From LMUY01 sp964657445 (GTDB lineage: Bacteria; Pseudomonadota; Alphaproteobacteria; Acetobacterales; Acetobacteraceae), in NCBI GenBank assembly GCA_964657445.1, contig CAZZVB010000038.1, forward strand, positions 1 through 24,597: 24,597 bases of DNA, in the 5' to 3' direction. The number at the start of each line of letters is the position of its first letter. Within the stretch, counting starts at the first letter, position 1. The position numbers and the translations under genes are program-made. Below the pieces are notes generated by a model. That model was not told where the DNA came from. It saw nothing but the letters and a program-made list of their open reading frames with translations, and did not search any database. Positions 13,700 through 21,706 of the stretch are shown here, one piece after another.

Positions 13700-15193
13700 T
13701 TGTTCGGTGTTGAATTTGGTTCCAGACTAGGCCCTCAAGCGACGATCGATGCGCTGGGACGATCCCTTCCGATCATTGAGTTCAGTGCGGGCGGCACCAT
13801 CCTGACGGCCAATCAGGGCTTTTGCGATGCGATGGGCTACCGCCTGTCGGAGATCGAAGGCCAGCACCACAGCATGTTTGTCGAGCCCGGTTATGCGAAG
13901 GGCGCGGAGTACAAGTCGTTTTGGGAGACGCTCGCGCGTGGCGAGGCCATTACGCGGGAGTTCCAGCGAGTGGCCAAGGGGGGACGCGCGGTTTGGCTCC
14001 AGGGGTCCTATTGCCCGGTCAGGAACGCCAGGGGATTGGTGGAGAAAGTCGTCAAGATCGCCATGGTTACGACGGCGGAGAAGCTGCGTAATGCCGAATC
14101 CGAAGGTAAGCTCACAGCCATTTCTCGCGTGCAAGCGATCATCGAGTTCACGGTTGACGGCGTAATCCTGACGGCGAACGAGAACTTCCTGAATTTGATG
14201 GGCTACCGTCTGGACGAGGTGAAAGGCCGGCATCACCGCATGTTCGTCGAGCAGGATTATGCGAAATCGCCGGANNNNNNNNNNNNNNNNNNNNNNNNNN
14301 NNNNNNNNNNNNNNNNNNNNNNNNNNNNNNNNNNNNNNNNNNNNNNNNNNNNNNNNNNNNNNNNNNNNNNNNNNCTGGTTCGGATCGCCGAGGGTGCGCA
14401 GACCATCGACGGGGGAACTCAGGACATAGCCTCCGCATCCGATGACCTTTCGCGGCGGACCGAACAACAGGCGGCAAGCCTCCAACAGACCGCGGCGGCG
14501 CTCGACCAGATTACCGTGACCGTCAAGACGACGTCCGAAGGGGCCACCTATGCCCAGAGTGTCGTCGTCGATGCCAAGTCCGAGGCCGAGCGTGCCAGCA
14601 AGGTCGTCAGTCAGGCGGTTGGCGCCATGAACAGCATCGAAAAGTCGTCGGAGCAGGTCAGCCGTATCATCGGCGTGATCGACGAGATCGCTTTCCAAAC
14701 AAACCTGCTCGCGCTGAATGCCGGCGTCGAAGCGGCCCGTGCCGGCGATGCCGGCCGCGGCTTTGCGGTTGTGGCGTCCGAAGTCCGGGCGCTCGCGCAA
14801 CGTTCGGCCGGGTCGGCGAAGGAGATCAAGGCGTTGATTTCGGTTTCGGGCCAGCAGGTGAAGGCTGGTGTGGACCTCGTCAACGAAAGCGGAAAAGCGC
14901 TGGGACAGATCACCATGAAGGTGGCGGATATCGACCTGACGGTTCGGCAAATCGCGCAGAGTTGCCGGGAGCAGGCCACGGCTCTGCAGGATGTCAATTC
15001 CGCAATGAATCAGATGGATCAAGTCACGCAGCAAAATGCCGCATTGGTCGAGCGATCGACCGCTGCCACCCACTCCCTTTCTCAGGAGACGATCCAGCTT
15101 TCCGACATGATCGGACGGTTTAAACTCGGCCCGGTTTCAAGCGTGCAAGTGGCGCCCCAACCGAGACCGAGGGCAACCGCGTCAATGCGATAG
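13700..15193 (+). CDS. Soluble PAS-containing methyl-accepting chemotaxis protein (internal assembly gap)
   Basis: A chemoreceptor that would control CheA from a cytoplasmic PAS input. Two tandem PAS domains are visible: one complete (about residues 12-125, IIEFSAGGTILTANQGF, GQHHSMFVEP) and one cut by the N gap (IIEFTVDGVILTANENF, GRHHRMFVEQ). After the gap comes the MCP signalling domain with the conserved hairpin tip VIDEIAFQTNLLALNAGVEA and VVASEVRALAQRS. No transmembrane segment is seen in the available sequence. The start is probably TTG at 13700, with AGGA 9 nt upstream; no better in-frame start exists before the first PAS domain. The frame happens to continue across the 100 Ns, but that length is a placeholder. 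The 3' end overlaps the convergent stress-protein gene by 12 bp. Confidence 0.88.
   Translation: MFGVEFGSRLGPQATIDALGRSLPIIEFSAGGTILTANQGFCDAMGYRLSEIEGQHHSMFVEPGYAKGAEYKSFWETLARGEAITREFQRVAKGGRAVWLQGSYCPVRNARGLVEKVVKIAMVTTAEKLRNAESEGKLTAISRVQAIIEFTVDGVILTANENFLNLMGYRLDEVKGRHHRMFVEQDYAKSPXXXXXXXXXXXXXXXXXXXXXXXXXXXXXXXXXXLVRIAEGAQTIDGGTQDIASASDDLSRRTEQQAASLQQTAAALDQITVTVKTTSEGATYAQSVVVDAKSEAERASKVVSQAVGAMNSIEKSSEQVSRIIGVIDEIAFQTNLLALNAGVEAARAGDAGRGFAVVASEVRALAQRSAGSAKEIKALISVSGQQVKAGVDLVNESGKALGQITMKVADIDLTVRQIAQSCREQATALQDVNSAMNQMDQVTQQNAALVERSTAATHSLSQETIQLSDMIGRFKLGPVSSVQVAPQPRPRATASMR
14275..14374. other. Assembly gap of 100 Ns
   Basis: Exactly 100 Ns, the conventional placeholder for a gap of unknown length, inside the second PAS domain of the chemoreceptor. 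By comparison with the first PAS domain, at least about 70 residues of PAS plus the linker to the signalling domain are missing. Confidence 0.98.
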
Positions 15194-16069
15194 CAGCGTC
15201 ATGCACTCGGACTGCAGCAACAGCGACCGGGTCATACCGCCCAGCGCCCATTCGCGCACGCGGCTGTGGCCGTAGGCTCCAGCTACGATGAGGTCGGCGC
15301 CGTACTCGTGCGCGAGTGCGTTTAGCCCCGGCGCATCCGGCACATCCGCCGGCGATGCCAGCGTATCGGCATTGATGCCGTGCGACAGCAGCCAGGTTGC
15401 GACGTCGGCCAGCCTGGCGCGCGCATCTGGCAGATCGGCCTCCTCCGTCATCTCTATCACCCGGACGTGGGTGGCCATCTTCAGCAACGGAATCGCGTCC
15501 AGCGCGGCGCGGCGGCATTCGCGCGTGTCCTTCCAGCCCAGCACGGCCTTCTTCACGCCGAAGCCGCTATGCTGCGGCGGCACGAGCAAGACCGGGCGGC
15601 CGATCAGCATCAGAAGTTCACCGGTATCGAGGCGAGTGGCATCGCGTTTGCCGCTGCTGGGCCGGGTCGTCACGAACAGGTCGGCGCTGCGGGCCTCATG
15701 CGCCAGGTAGTCGGCGACCGGCTGAAACGCAAAGGACGACCGCCATTCCAACCGGCCGCTATGGCTCACCAGGGCACTGGTGAACTCCGCTTTGGCGGCT
15801 GCGATGTCCTTGTTGATCTCGTCGCGATCTTCCTGGATCACCTCCGGCGCCACATAGCAGCCGTCATTGTAGATGATCTGGATCGGCTGCTTCGCGGCGA
15901 TGCCGATGATCTTGGAGTGGAAACTCCGCGCCAACTGGTCCACCGTTTGCAACAGCCCGGTATTGGGAACGCCCAGTTCGAGATGAACCATCAGCGCCGG
16001 AACGGTCACAGGCATCGACCCAGGACTCGCCAGGCCGGTCAGCAGTTGATCGTCTTGTGACATTTTCAT
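15182..16069 (-). CDS. Tandem-domain universal stress protein (UspA family)
   Basis: A 295-residue protein with two Usp domains, about residues 20-155 and 165-295. The second has the ATP-binding signature G-x2-G-x9-G: GAYGHSRVREWALGGMTRS at 264-282. The first domain's equivalent (TTRPSSGKRD) is degenerate. Usp proteins are cytoplasmic and support survival under starvation or stress. Start ATG 16069; a second ATG two codons later (16063) is possible. Divergent from the phosphoketolase gene across 153 bp, suggesting shared stress or energy control. Its stop overlaps the convergent chemoreceptor's 3' end by 12 bp. Confidence 0.92.
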   Translation of the reverse strand: MKMSQDDQLLTGLASPGSMPVTVPALMVHLELGVPNTGLLQTVDQLARSFHSKIIGIAAKQPIQIIYNDGCYVAPEVIQEDRDEINKDIAAAKAEFTSALVSHSGRLEWRSSFAFQPVADYLAHEARSADLFVTTRPSSGKRDATRLDTGELLMLIGRPVLLVPPQHSGFGVKKAVLGWKDTRECRRAALDAIPLLKMATHVRVIEMTEEADLPDARARLADVATWLLSHGINADTLASPADVPDAPGLNALAHEYGADLIVAGAYGHSRVREWALGGMTRSLLLQSECMTLLSH

Positions 16070-16222
16070 CGTCAGGCCCCTGACCGTGATGACGGCACGC
16101 TACACTCCGGCCGTCAGCGCCTTGCAGGATCGGAAACTACTCAGCCTGCGTAGGTATTTGCCGAGCCTCACGATGCCGGCGCCGGGCCGTTACGATTGGA
16201 TCAGCCGCAGGAGACAGAGACG

Positions 16223-18601
16223 ATGGCGCCCAACCCACTTTCCCCTACCGAACTGTTCTCGATGAATGCCTGGTGGCGCGCGGCCAACTACCTGTCGGTC
16301 GGCCAGGTCTATCTGCTGGACAACCCGCTGCTGCGCGAACCGCTGACGCTCGCGCACATCAAACCGCGGCTGCTGGGCCATTTCGGCACCGTGCCGGGTC
16401 TGAACTTCATCTACGTGCACCTGAACCGCGTCATCAAGGCGCACGACCTGAACGTGATCTTCATCGCCGGGCCGGGCCATGGCGCACCCGGCGTGATCGC
16501 CAATGGCTGGCTCGAAGGCACGTACAGCGACGTCTATCCGCAAGTCTCGCAGGACGAGGACGGCATGCGGCTGCTGTTCCGCCAGTTCTCCTTCCCAGGC
16601 GGAATCCCGAGCCATGCCGCGCCGCAGACGCCGGGTTCGATGCATGAGGGCGGCGAACTGGGCTACTCGCTCTCGCACGCCTACGGCGCGGTCTTCGACA
16701 ACCCGGACCTGATCGTCGCCTGCGTGGTCGGCGATGGCGAGGCGGAAACCGGGCCGCTGGCGACGTCGTGGCACGGCAACAAATTCCTCAACCCGGCGAC
16801 CGATGGCGCGGTGCTGCCGATCCTGCACCTCAACGGCTTCAAGATCGCCAACCCGACCATCCTCGCCCGCATCGGGCATGAGGAACTGAAGGATCTGATG
16901 CAGGGCTACGGCTACGCCCCGGTTTTCGTGGAGGGCGATGACCCGGCGCTGATGCACCAGCAGATGGCCGCGGCCATGGACGACGCCTTCGCCAGCATCC
17001 GCGCCATCCAGCATGCCGCCCGCAGCGGCGGTGCCTCGGACCGCCCGCTTTGGCCGATGCTGGTGCTGCGCAGCCCGAAAGGCTGGACCGGCCCGAAATT
17101 CGTGGACGGGCTGAAGACGGAAGGATCATGGCGGTCGCACCAGGTGCCGATCGCCGACATGACCAAGCCGGGCCACGTGCAGGCGCTGGACGACTGGATG
17201 CGGAGCTATGGGCCGCAGGAGTTGTTTGACGAGCAAGGCCGGGTCAAGCCCGAAATAGCGGCTATGGCGCCGCTCGGCAACCGCCGCATGTCGGCCAACC
17301 CGCATACCAATGGCGGCGTGATCCGGCGGCCGCTGCGCATGCCGGACTTCACGAAGTATGCCGTCCCGGTGCAGCAACCCGGCAAGACCGACGGCGAGTC
17401 AACGCGCATCCTCGGCGGCTTCCTGCGCGACGTGATGCGCGACAATAAGGAGCAGCGGAACTTCCGCGTGTTCGGGCCGGACGAAACCGCGTCCAACCGG
17501 CTTTCCGCCCTGTTCGAGGCGACCGGCCGGTCTTGGGATACGGAGACGTTCGCGGACGACGACCACCTCGCCCGCGATGGCCGGGTGATGGAAATCCTCA
17601 GCGAACACACCTGCCAGGGATGGCTCGAAGGCTATCTGCTGACCGGGCGGCACGGCTTCTTCTCGTGCTACGAGGCGTTCATCCACATCGTCGACTCGAT
17701 GTTCAACCAGCATGCCAAGTGGCTGAAGACATCGCGCGAGGTCGAATGGCGGCAGCCGATCTCGTCACTGAACTACCTGCTGACGTCCCATGTCTGGCAC
17801 CAGGACCATAACGGCTTCAGCCACCAGGATCCGGGTTTCGTGGATCACGTGGCGAACAAGAAGGCGGACATCGTGCGGGTGTATTTTCCGCCGGACGCCA
17901 ATACGCTTCTGTATGTGACCGATCACTGCCTGCGCAGTTACGACCGGGTGAATGTCATCGTCGCGGGCAAGCAGCCGCAGCCGCAATGGCTCGGCATGGA
18001 CGACGCGATCAAGCATTGCAGCGACGGCATCGGCGTCTGGGACTGGGCCAGCAACGACCAGGGCGGCGCGCCCGACGTGGTGATGGCCTGTGCCGGCGAC
18101 ACGCCGACGCTGGAGACGCTGGCCGCCGTGTCGCTGCTGCGCGAACTGATGCCGGCGCTGAAGATCCGCGTCGTCAATGTCGTGGACCTGATGACCTTGC
18201 AACCCAAGTCACAGCATCCGCACGGCCTGTCGGACGAGGCTTTCGACGAGCTGTTCACCACCGACAAGCCGGTGATCTTCGCCTATCACGGCTATCCCTG
18301 GCTGATCCACCGGCTGTGCTACAACCGCACCAATCACAACAACCTGCACGTCCACGGCTACCAGGAGGAAGGCACCACCACGACGCCGTTCGACATGGTG
18401 GTGCTGAACAAGCTGGACCGCTTCCACCTGGTTTGCGCGGTGCTGGACCGGGTTCCCCTGCCCCATGGCCCGGCCACCTATGCCAAGCAGGCAATCCGCA
18501 ACAAGCTGGTGGAGCACACGCGCTACACCCACGCCCACGGCATCGACATGCCGGAAATCCTGAACTGGCGCTGGCCGGGTGAGCGCACCGCCTCGCAATA
18601 G
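16223..18601 (+). CDS. xfp: Xylulose-5-phosphate/fructose-6-phosphate phosphoketolase
   Basis: A 792-residue thiamine-diphosphate enzyme that splits xylulose-5-P (and often fructose-6-P) with phosphate to acetyl-phosphate and glyceraldehyde-3-P (or erythrose-4-P). Seen: GPGHGAPG at 83-90, HEGGELGYSLSHAYGA near 141-156, the ThDP/Mg motif GDGEAETGP at 170-178, and later GRHGFFSCYEAF and SSLNYLLTSHVWHQDHNGFS. Length is normal for the family. The ATG at 16223 is chosen for its CAGGAG ribosome site 9 nt upstream; a TTG at 16196 is upstream of that site. Divergent from the usp gene. Acetate kinase and phosphotransacetylase, which would use the product, are not in the window. Confidence 0.97.
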   Translation: MAPNPLSPTELFSMNAWWRAANYLSVGQVYLLDNPLLREPLTLAHIKPRLLGHFGTVPGLNFIYVHLNRVIKAHDLNVIFIAGPGHGAPGVIANGWLEGTYSDVYPQVSQDEDGMRLLFRQFSFPGGIPSHAAPQTPGSMHEGGELGYSLSHAYGAVFDNPDLIVACVVGDGEAETGPLATSWHGNKFLNPATDGAVLPILHLNGFKIANPTILARIGHEELKDLMQGYGYAPVFVEGDDPALMHQQMAAAMDDAFASIRAIQHAARSGGASDRPLWPMLVLRSPKGWTGPKFVDGLKTEGSWRSHQVPIADMTKPGHVQALDDWMRSYGPQELFDEQGRVKPEIAAMAPLGNRRMSANPHTNGGVIRRPLRMPDFTKYAVPVQQPGKTDGESTRILGGFLRDVMRDNKEQRNFRVFGPDETASNRLSALFEATGRSWDTETFADDDHLARDGRVMEILSEHTCQGWLEGYLLTGRHGFFSCYEAFIHIVDSMFNQHAKWLKTSREVEWRQPISSLNYLLTSHVWHQDHNGFSHQDPGFVDHVANKKADIVRVYFPPDANTLLYVTDHCLRSYDRVNVIVAGKQPQPQWLGMDDAIKHCSDGIGVWDWASNDQGGAPDVVMACAGDTPTLETLAAVSLLRELMPALKIRVVNVVDLMTLQPKSQHPHGLSDEAFDELFTTDKPVIFAYHGYPWLIHRLCYNRTNHNNLHVHGYQEEGTTTTPFDMVVLNKLDRFHLVCAVLDRVPLPHGPATYAKQAIRNKLVEHTRYTHAHGIDMPEILNWRWPGERTASQ

Positions 18602-18743
18602 CGCGCGCAAGCGGATGAAGTCCGGCGGAGATGCCGGCCGGGCGGCCTAGTCAAGACGGGCCGATTGCGACAGGCCTCCATGCGCATTGCGGTCTTGTGC
18701 TCGGCTTCGTAAAGCTCAGACGATCAATGACGGGGTGGGGACG

Positions 18744-19727
18744 ATGGCCGGTATCGCGGACCAATCGTTCGGCGAGAAGCTGGGCCTGGTGTTCCAGCGG
18801 TGTGCCGCAGCGTATCTGGCGCCCGATATCGGGCGGCAACTGCTTGCCCTGGTCAGCCCGGAGTCTCTGGCGATCACCGCGGCCGTGTTCGTTGCCTGGA
18901 TCGGCAGCCATCTCGTGGGCGTCGGGGAGCTGATCGACATCGTGATCGGCGTGGTCGGCCTGTTCTCGGTGGGTCTTGCGGTGTTCTCCGGGCTGGACGA
19001 GCTGCAGGCGGCGGGGCGGGCGGCGCGGGCGGCGCAGGACGAGAGTGGCATCGACACGGCAGCCCAGCACTTGTCCAAGGCGATCGCGATCCTTGGCATC
19101 GCGTCCGTTCTGGCATTGCTGACGCGGGGGGCCGCCAAGACCGGCCGCAGACCCCTGACGGACCCGGAACCGCCGCGTGGGCCTGGGCTTCGCTACAAGC
19201 CGACCATCGTCAGGGACCGCAACCTCGAACGCAACACCGGCGAGACGAGCTTCTGGGGCGACATCACCATCGCCCTGTATGGCGAGAAGGACGAATTGGC
19301 GAGGACGCTGGCCCATGAGCGGTTTCACCAGATCATGGCTCCGAAAGTGTATCTGCTGCGGCGGTTCCGGGTAGAGAACCGGTTCGGGTCGATCTACGAC
19401 TCGTCGCTCATCCGCTACTTCGAAGAGTTCTTTGCCGAGACCTTCGGCCTGTTCAAGTCGGACGCCAAGTCCTTCGCCAATTTCTGGAACGGCCTCAAGT
19501 TCCCGGTCGAGTATGGCTACGTCTATGTCGTCAAGTCAGGCGGATACAGCACGCGGTTCGGTGGAAAGGGCCTGGTTCCGGAGGGCGCGGCGCTGGTCGG
19601 CAAGGGGATGACACAGTTGTTCGGGTTCGAGGTTTACTACAAGGCCGGGAAGGACACGGCGTTCGACGACGCGGCAGCTTCGACCGAGGCCTATCGCCAG
19701 GCGGCGATCGCGGGCGGCTGGGATTGA
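18744..19727 (+). CDS. Putative membrane-anchored HExxH metallopeptidase toxin/effector
   Basis: A 327-residue protein I do not recognise as a named family. The N-terminal part has hydrophobic segments at about 43-58, 63-83 and 113-127, in an arrangement like the membrane-embedding region in front of many polymorphic-toxin and type VI effector domains. A Pro-rich linker (about 136-148) leads to a C-terminal domain containing LAHERFHQIM, a zincin HExxH motif (His191, Glu192, His195), and downstream YFEEFFAETFG, whose glutamates (227, 228, 232) could supply the third zinc ligand. The domain ends with aromatic-rich FPVEYGYVYVVKSGG. ATG 18744 has a weak GTGGGG site. The next small gene overlaps by TTGA, as immunity genes often do. 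A housekeeping peptidase is the alternative. Confidence 0.6.
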   Translation: MAGIADQSFGEKLGLVFQRCAAAYLAPDIGRQLLALVSPESLAITAAVFVAWIGSHLVGVGELIDIVIGVVGLFSVGLAVFSGLDELQAAGRAARAAQDESGIDTAAQHLSKAIAILGIASVLALLTRGAAKTGRRPLTDPEPPRGPGLRYKPTIVRDRNLERNTGETSFWGDITIALYGEKDELARTLAHERFHQIMAPKVYLLRRFRVENRFGSIYDSSLIRYFEEFFAETFGLFKSDAKSFANFWNGLKFPVEYGYVYVVKSGGYSTRFGGKGLVPEGAALVGKGMTQLFGFEVYYKAGKDTAFDDAAASTEAYRQAAIAGGWD

Positions 19728-20005
19728 TCCATTGGCTGTCGCAATTACTGGGATTGTGGCGTCCGGCCGTGCACCGCCCTCCTGCCTTGGCCGGCGAGTG
19801 CCGCCTGTGCGAGCAGGACGTGCTGGCGATCGCCGGGCAGTCGGTTCCGAACTACGCGTCGCGCCTGCATGTCGTTGACGTCGAGCGGACGGCGACGGGG
19901 CTACAGTGGGTCGTCTGTGCGGAGGGGCTTGGGCATCTGCCGGTCGTTCGTGTCGATGACGCGACGGGCACGACGGCCGACGTCGTGTTCATGGGGCGCC
20001 GGTGA
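19724..20005 (+). CDS. Small protein, candidate immunity partner of the HExxH protein
   Basis: A 93-residue ORF with no recognised family. The TTG start at 19724 overlaps the upstream TGA as TTGA; GTG at 19769 is an alternative. The N-terminus is amphipathic (LSQLLGLW), followed by a CRLC pair (Cys26, Cys29), then a predicted beta-rich body (LHVVDVERTATGLQWVVCAEG) with one more Cys. Size, tight overlap and lack of its own ribosome site fit a cognate immunity protein made with the toxin, but the assignment rests on position alone. Confidence 0.5.
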   Translation: MIHWLSQLLGLWRPAVHRPPALAGECRLCEQDVLAIAGQSVPNYASRLHVVDVERTATGLQWVVCAEGLGHLPVVRVDDATGTTADVVFMGRR

Positions 20006-20046
20006 GCGACGCACTTCTCGGCCGGCGAAGGCATGGGCTTGGCGGA

Positions 20047-20457
20047 CTAGCCACGCCGGTTGCCGAAAAGGCTTGCCGCGGACTGCAAGACTTGCAGCTG
20101 GTAGGAAGCGTTCAGTTGCGGCGTGTGGGAGTGATAGTCGCCCACCGCGCGCAACAGATCCCCTCCGGTCTCGTTCACATAGCCCCGCAGGATCAGCCCG
20201 GCCGCAGCGATGTTGTAGCAGGCGCGGCTGAGCAGATTGGTCCGCACATACGCCTCGGGTGACCCGGTGTAGCGCGCGAGCGCCGGCAGCCAGCGCGTGT
20301 TGACCTGCATGTAGCCCAGATCCTGCGAGCCATCGGTGTTCACGTGCACGGTGGCGACCTGCCCACCCTCGACCACATGGATGGACGGCAGCACGCGGGG
20401 TGGCAGGTTGTAGAGCGATGCGATAAGCGCCATGCAAGCGGCATATGGAACAGCCAT
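20047..20457 (-). CDS. VirB1/IagB-like lytic transglycosylase
   Basis: A 136-residue SLT-fold peptidoglycan lytic transglycosylase, the small type that opens cell wall for secretion machines or pili. Seen: catalytic Glu in SIHVVEGGQ, then NTDGSQDLGYMQVNTRWL (family pattern NTNGSYDIGPMQVN-WL), and YNIAAAGLILRGYV near the C-terminus. No signal peptide, so it may be exported by a dedicated system or be incomplete at the N-terminus. ATG 20457 with GGGGGAG 8 nt upstream. It starts within the first codons of the divergent gspG, so the two share a tiny overlapping promoter region, which hints at a role in the type II secretion apparatus. Confidence 0.8.
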   Translation of the reverse strand: MAVPYAACMALIASLYNLPPRVLPSIHVVEGGQVATVHVNTDGSQDLGYMQVNTRWLPALARYTGSPEAYVRTNLLSRACYNIAAAGLILRGYVNETGGDLLRAVGDYHSHTPQLNASYQLQVLQSAASLFGNRRG

Positions 20458-20909
20458 CAGTGCAACTCCCCCTCTCCTCTCCACACCGCGCGGCGCGCAG
20501 ACTGTCCGACGATGCGGGCTTCACGCTTCTGGAAATCCTTGTCGTCATCGCCATCCTGGGCCTGCTGATCGGGCTGGTGGCGCCGGCGGTGCTGCGCCAG
20601 CTTGGCGGCGCACGGGTGTCGATCGCGCGGCAGTCGATCGAGCGGCTCGGGTCCGTGCTGGACCTCTATAAGCTCGACGTCGGCAGCTATCCGTCCACCG
20701 ACCAAGGCTTGCAGGCGCTGATCACCCGGCCATCCGGGGTGACCAACTGGAACGGGCCCTACATGCAGGGGAATGCCACGCCGGTGGACGCCTGGAACCA
20801 CCCCTACCTCTACCGTGATCCGTCGCAGCGCAGCGGTCATGACTACGACCTCTGCTCCGCCGGGCCGGACGCGAATGGCGGGCCGGACAGCCAGATCTGC
20901 AACCCGTGA
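20445..20909 (+). CDS. gspG: Type II secretion major pseudopilin GspG
   Basis: A 154-residue major pseudopilin. Prepilin peptidase would cut at Gly25|Phe26 in DDAGFTLLEILVVIAILG, with Glu30 at mature position +5. The mature part shows the GspG hallmarks: LYKLDVGSYPSTDQGLQALI, the WNGPYM and PVDAWNHPYLYRDP segments, and the calcium-site-like C-terminus YDLCSAGPDANGG. The 25-residue leader is long; ATG 20445 or GTG 20460 could be used, neither with a strong ribosome site. It is on plus, opposite the other gsp genes, and converges on gspK with a 2-bp gap. Its 5' end overlaps the divergent transglycosylase by 13 bp. Confidence 0.92.
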   Translation: MEQPSVQLPLSSPHRAARRLSDDAGFTLLEILVVIAILGLLIGLVAPAVLRQLGGARVSIARQSIERLGSVLDLYKLDVGSYPSTDQGLQALITRPSGVTNWNGPYMQGNATPVDAWNHPYLYRDPSQRSGHDYDLCSAGPDANGGPDSQICNP

Positions 20910-20911
20910 CG

Positions 20912-21706
20912 TCATAGCGGCGGCGCCGACCAGGCCACGATCCGGAACGGCTGGCGCTGCTGGTCGAAGCCCAGCGACACCACGGCGCTGCGGGCGAAAT
21001 GCGAGCCATCGGGGCCGGACGCGACCGCCGTGATCGTGACGGCGCGCGGCGGCGGCGGGCTGCCCGGCGGCGACGGCGCGCCGAGGATCTGGAACGCACG
21101 GACCACCGCCGGGTCACCCAGGCGCGGGTCGGGGTCGGTGTCGGTGAACACGGTCAAATGCGGCTCCAGCCGGGACAGCAACCCGGGGGTCATGCCGAGC
21201 ACCAGGCCCAGTTCGGCAATGGACTGGAAGTCCGCACTCGGCGGCGCGTAGGCCAGCCCGGCGGCGCGGTAGCGCTGGGCGTTCGGACTCGCCGCAATTG
21301 CCTGGGCGGAGGGATAGCGCCATTGCACGATCTCGCTGGCGACCCGGTCTGCATCGATGCTGGACGCTCCGACCGCACGCAGCAGCGCGTTCATGAAGGA
21401 CGGCGACACATGGTTAGGGTTGGCCTTACCGGCCTCGTCCGACACGCGGACCTCGATGTTCGCTCAGGGCAGACGCACCAGGTGCGTCGCCCCGTCCGCC
21501 GCCCAGAACGACGCCGGGTCCAGCAAGTGGAACACCGCGGTGTAGATCGCGCCGTCGGTCTGCGCCCGCAGGATGGCCGCGCGGCGGAGATTGCTTGCCA
21601 AGGCCGCCTCGCTGCGCCCCGCCGCGGTCACCTGGGTCAGCAGCAGCGTGATCAGCACCAGGGACCATAGCACGATCAGCAGCGCGAAACCGCGGTCGCG
21701 CCGCAT
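20912..21706 (-). pseudogene. gspK: Type II secretion minor pseudopilin GspK, interrupted by in-frame TGA
   Basis: GspK caps the pseudopilus tip with GspI and GspJ. The N-terminal 80 codons give a normal pseudopilin start (RDRGFALLIVLWSLVLITLL, cut before Phe, lacking Glu+5 as GspK usually does) ending THLVRLP. A TGA follows at 21464-21466, and the same frame continues immediately with ANIEVRVSDEAGKANPNHVS, the conserved GspK DEAGK-N region, to 20912. Without the stop it would be 264 residues. One base change (for example CGA to TGA) explains it; no indel is needed. Restart at GTG 21445 could make a C-terminal fragment. Start ATG 21706 overlaps the gspC/N stop (TGATG); GTG 21709 is the alternative. 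True nonsense mutation, sequencing error and readthrough cannot be separated here. Confidence 0.85.

Noticed and set aside
13727..15073. Minus-strand open frame across the chemoreceptor and gap
   Set aside because: No domain; the plus frame has PAS and MCP signalling motifs on both sides of the gap.
16130..16160. GGAAAC-like box upstream of phosphoketolase as a stress promoter
   Set aside because: No CGTT at 16-17 nt spacing; the match is too weak.
18622..18637. CCGGC/GCCGG hairpin after phosphoketolase as a terminator
   Set aside because: Only a 5-bp stem and no T-run follows; chance pairing is common in GC-rich DNA.
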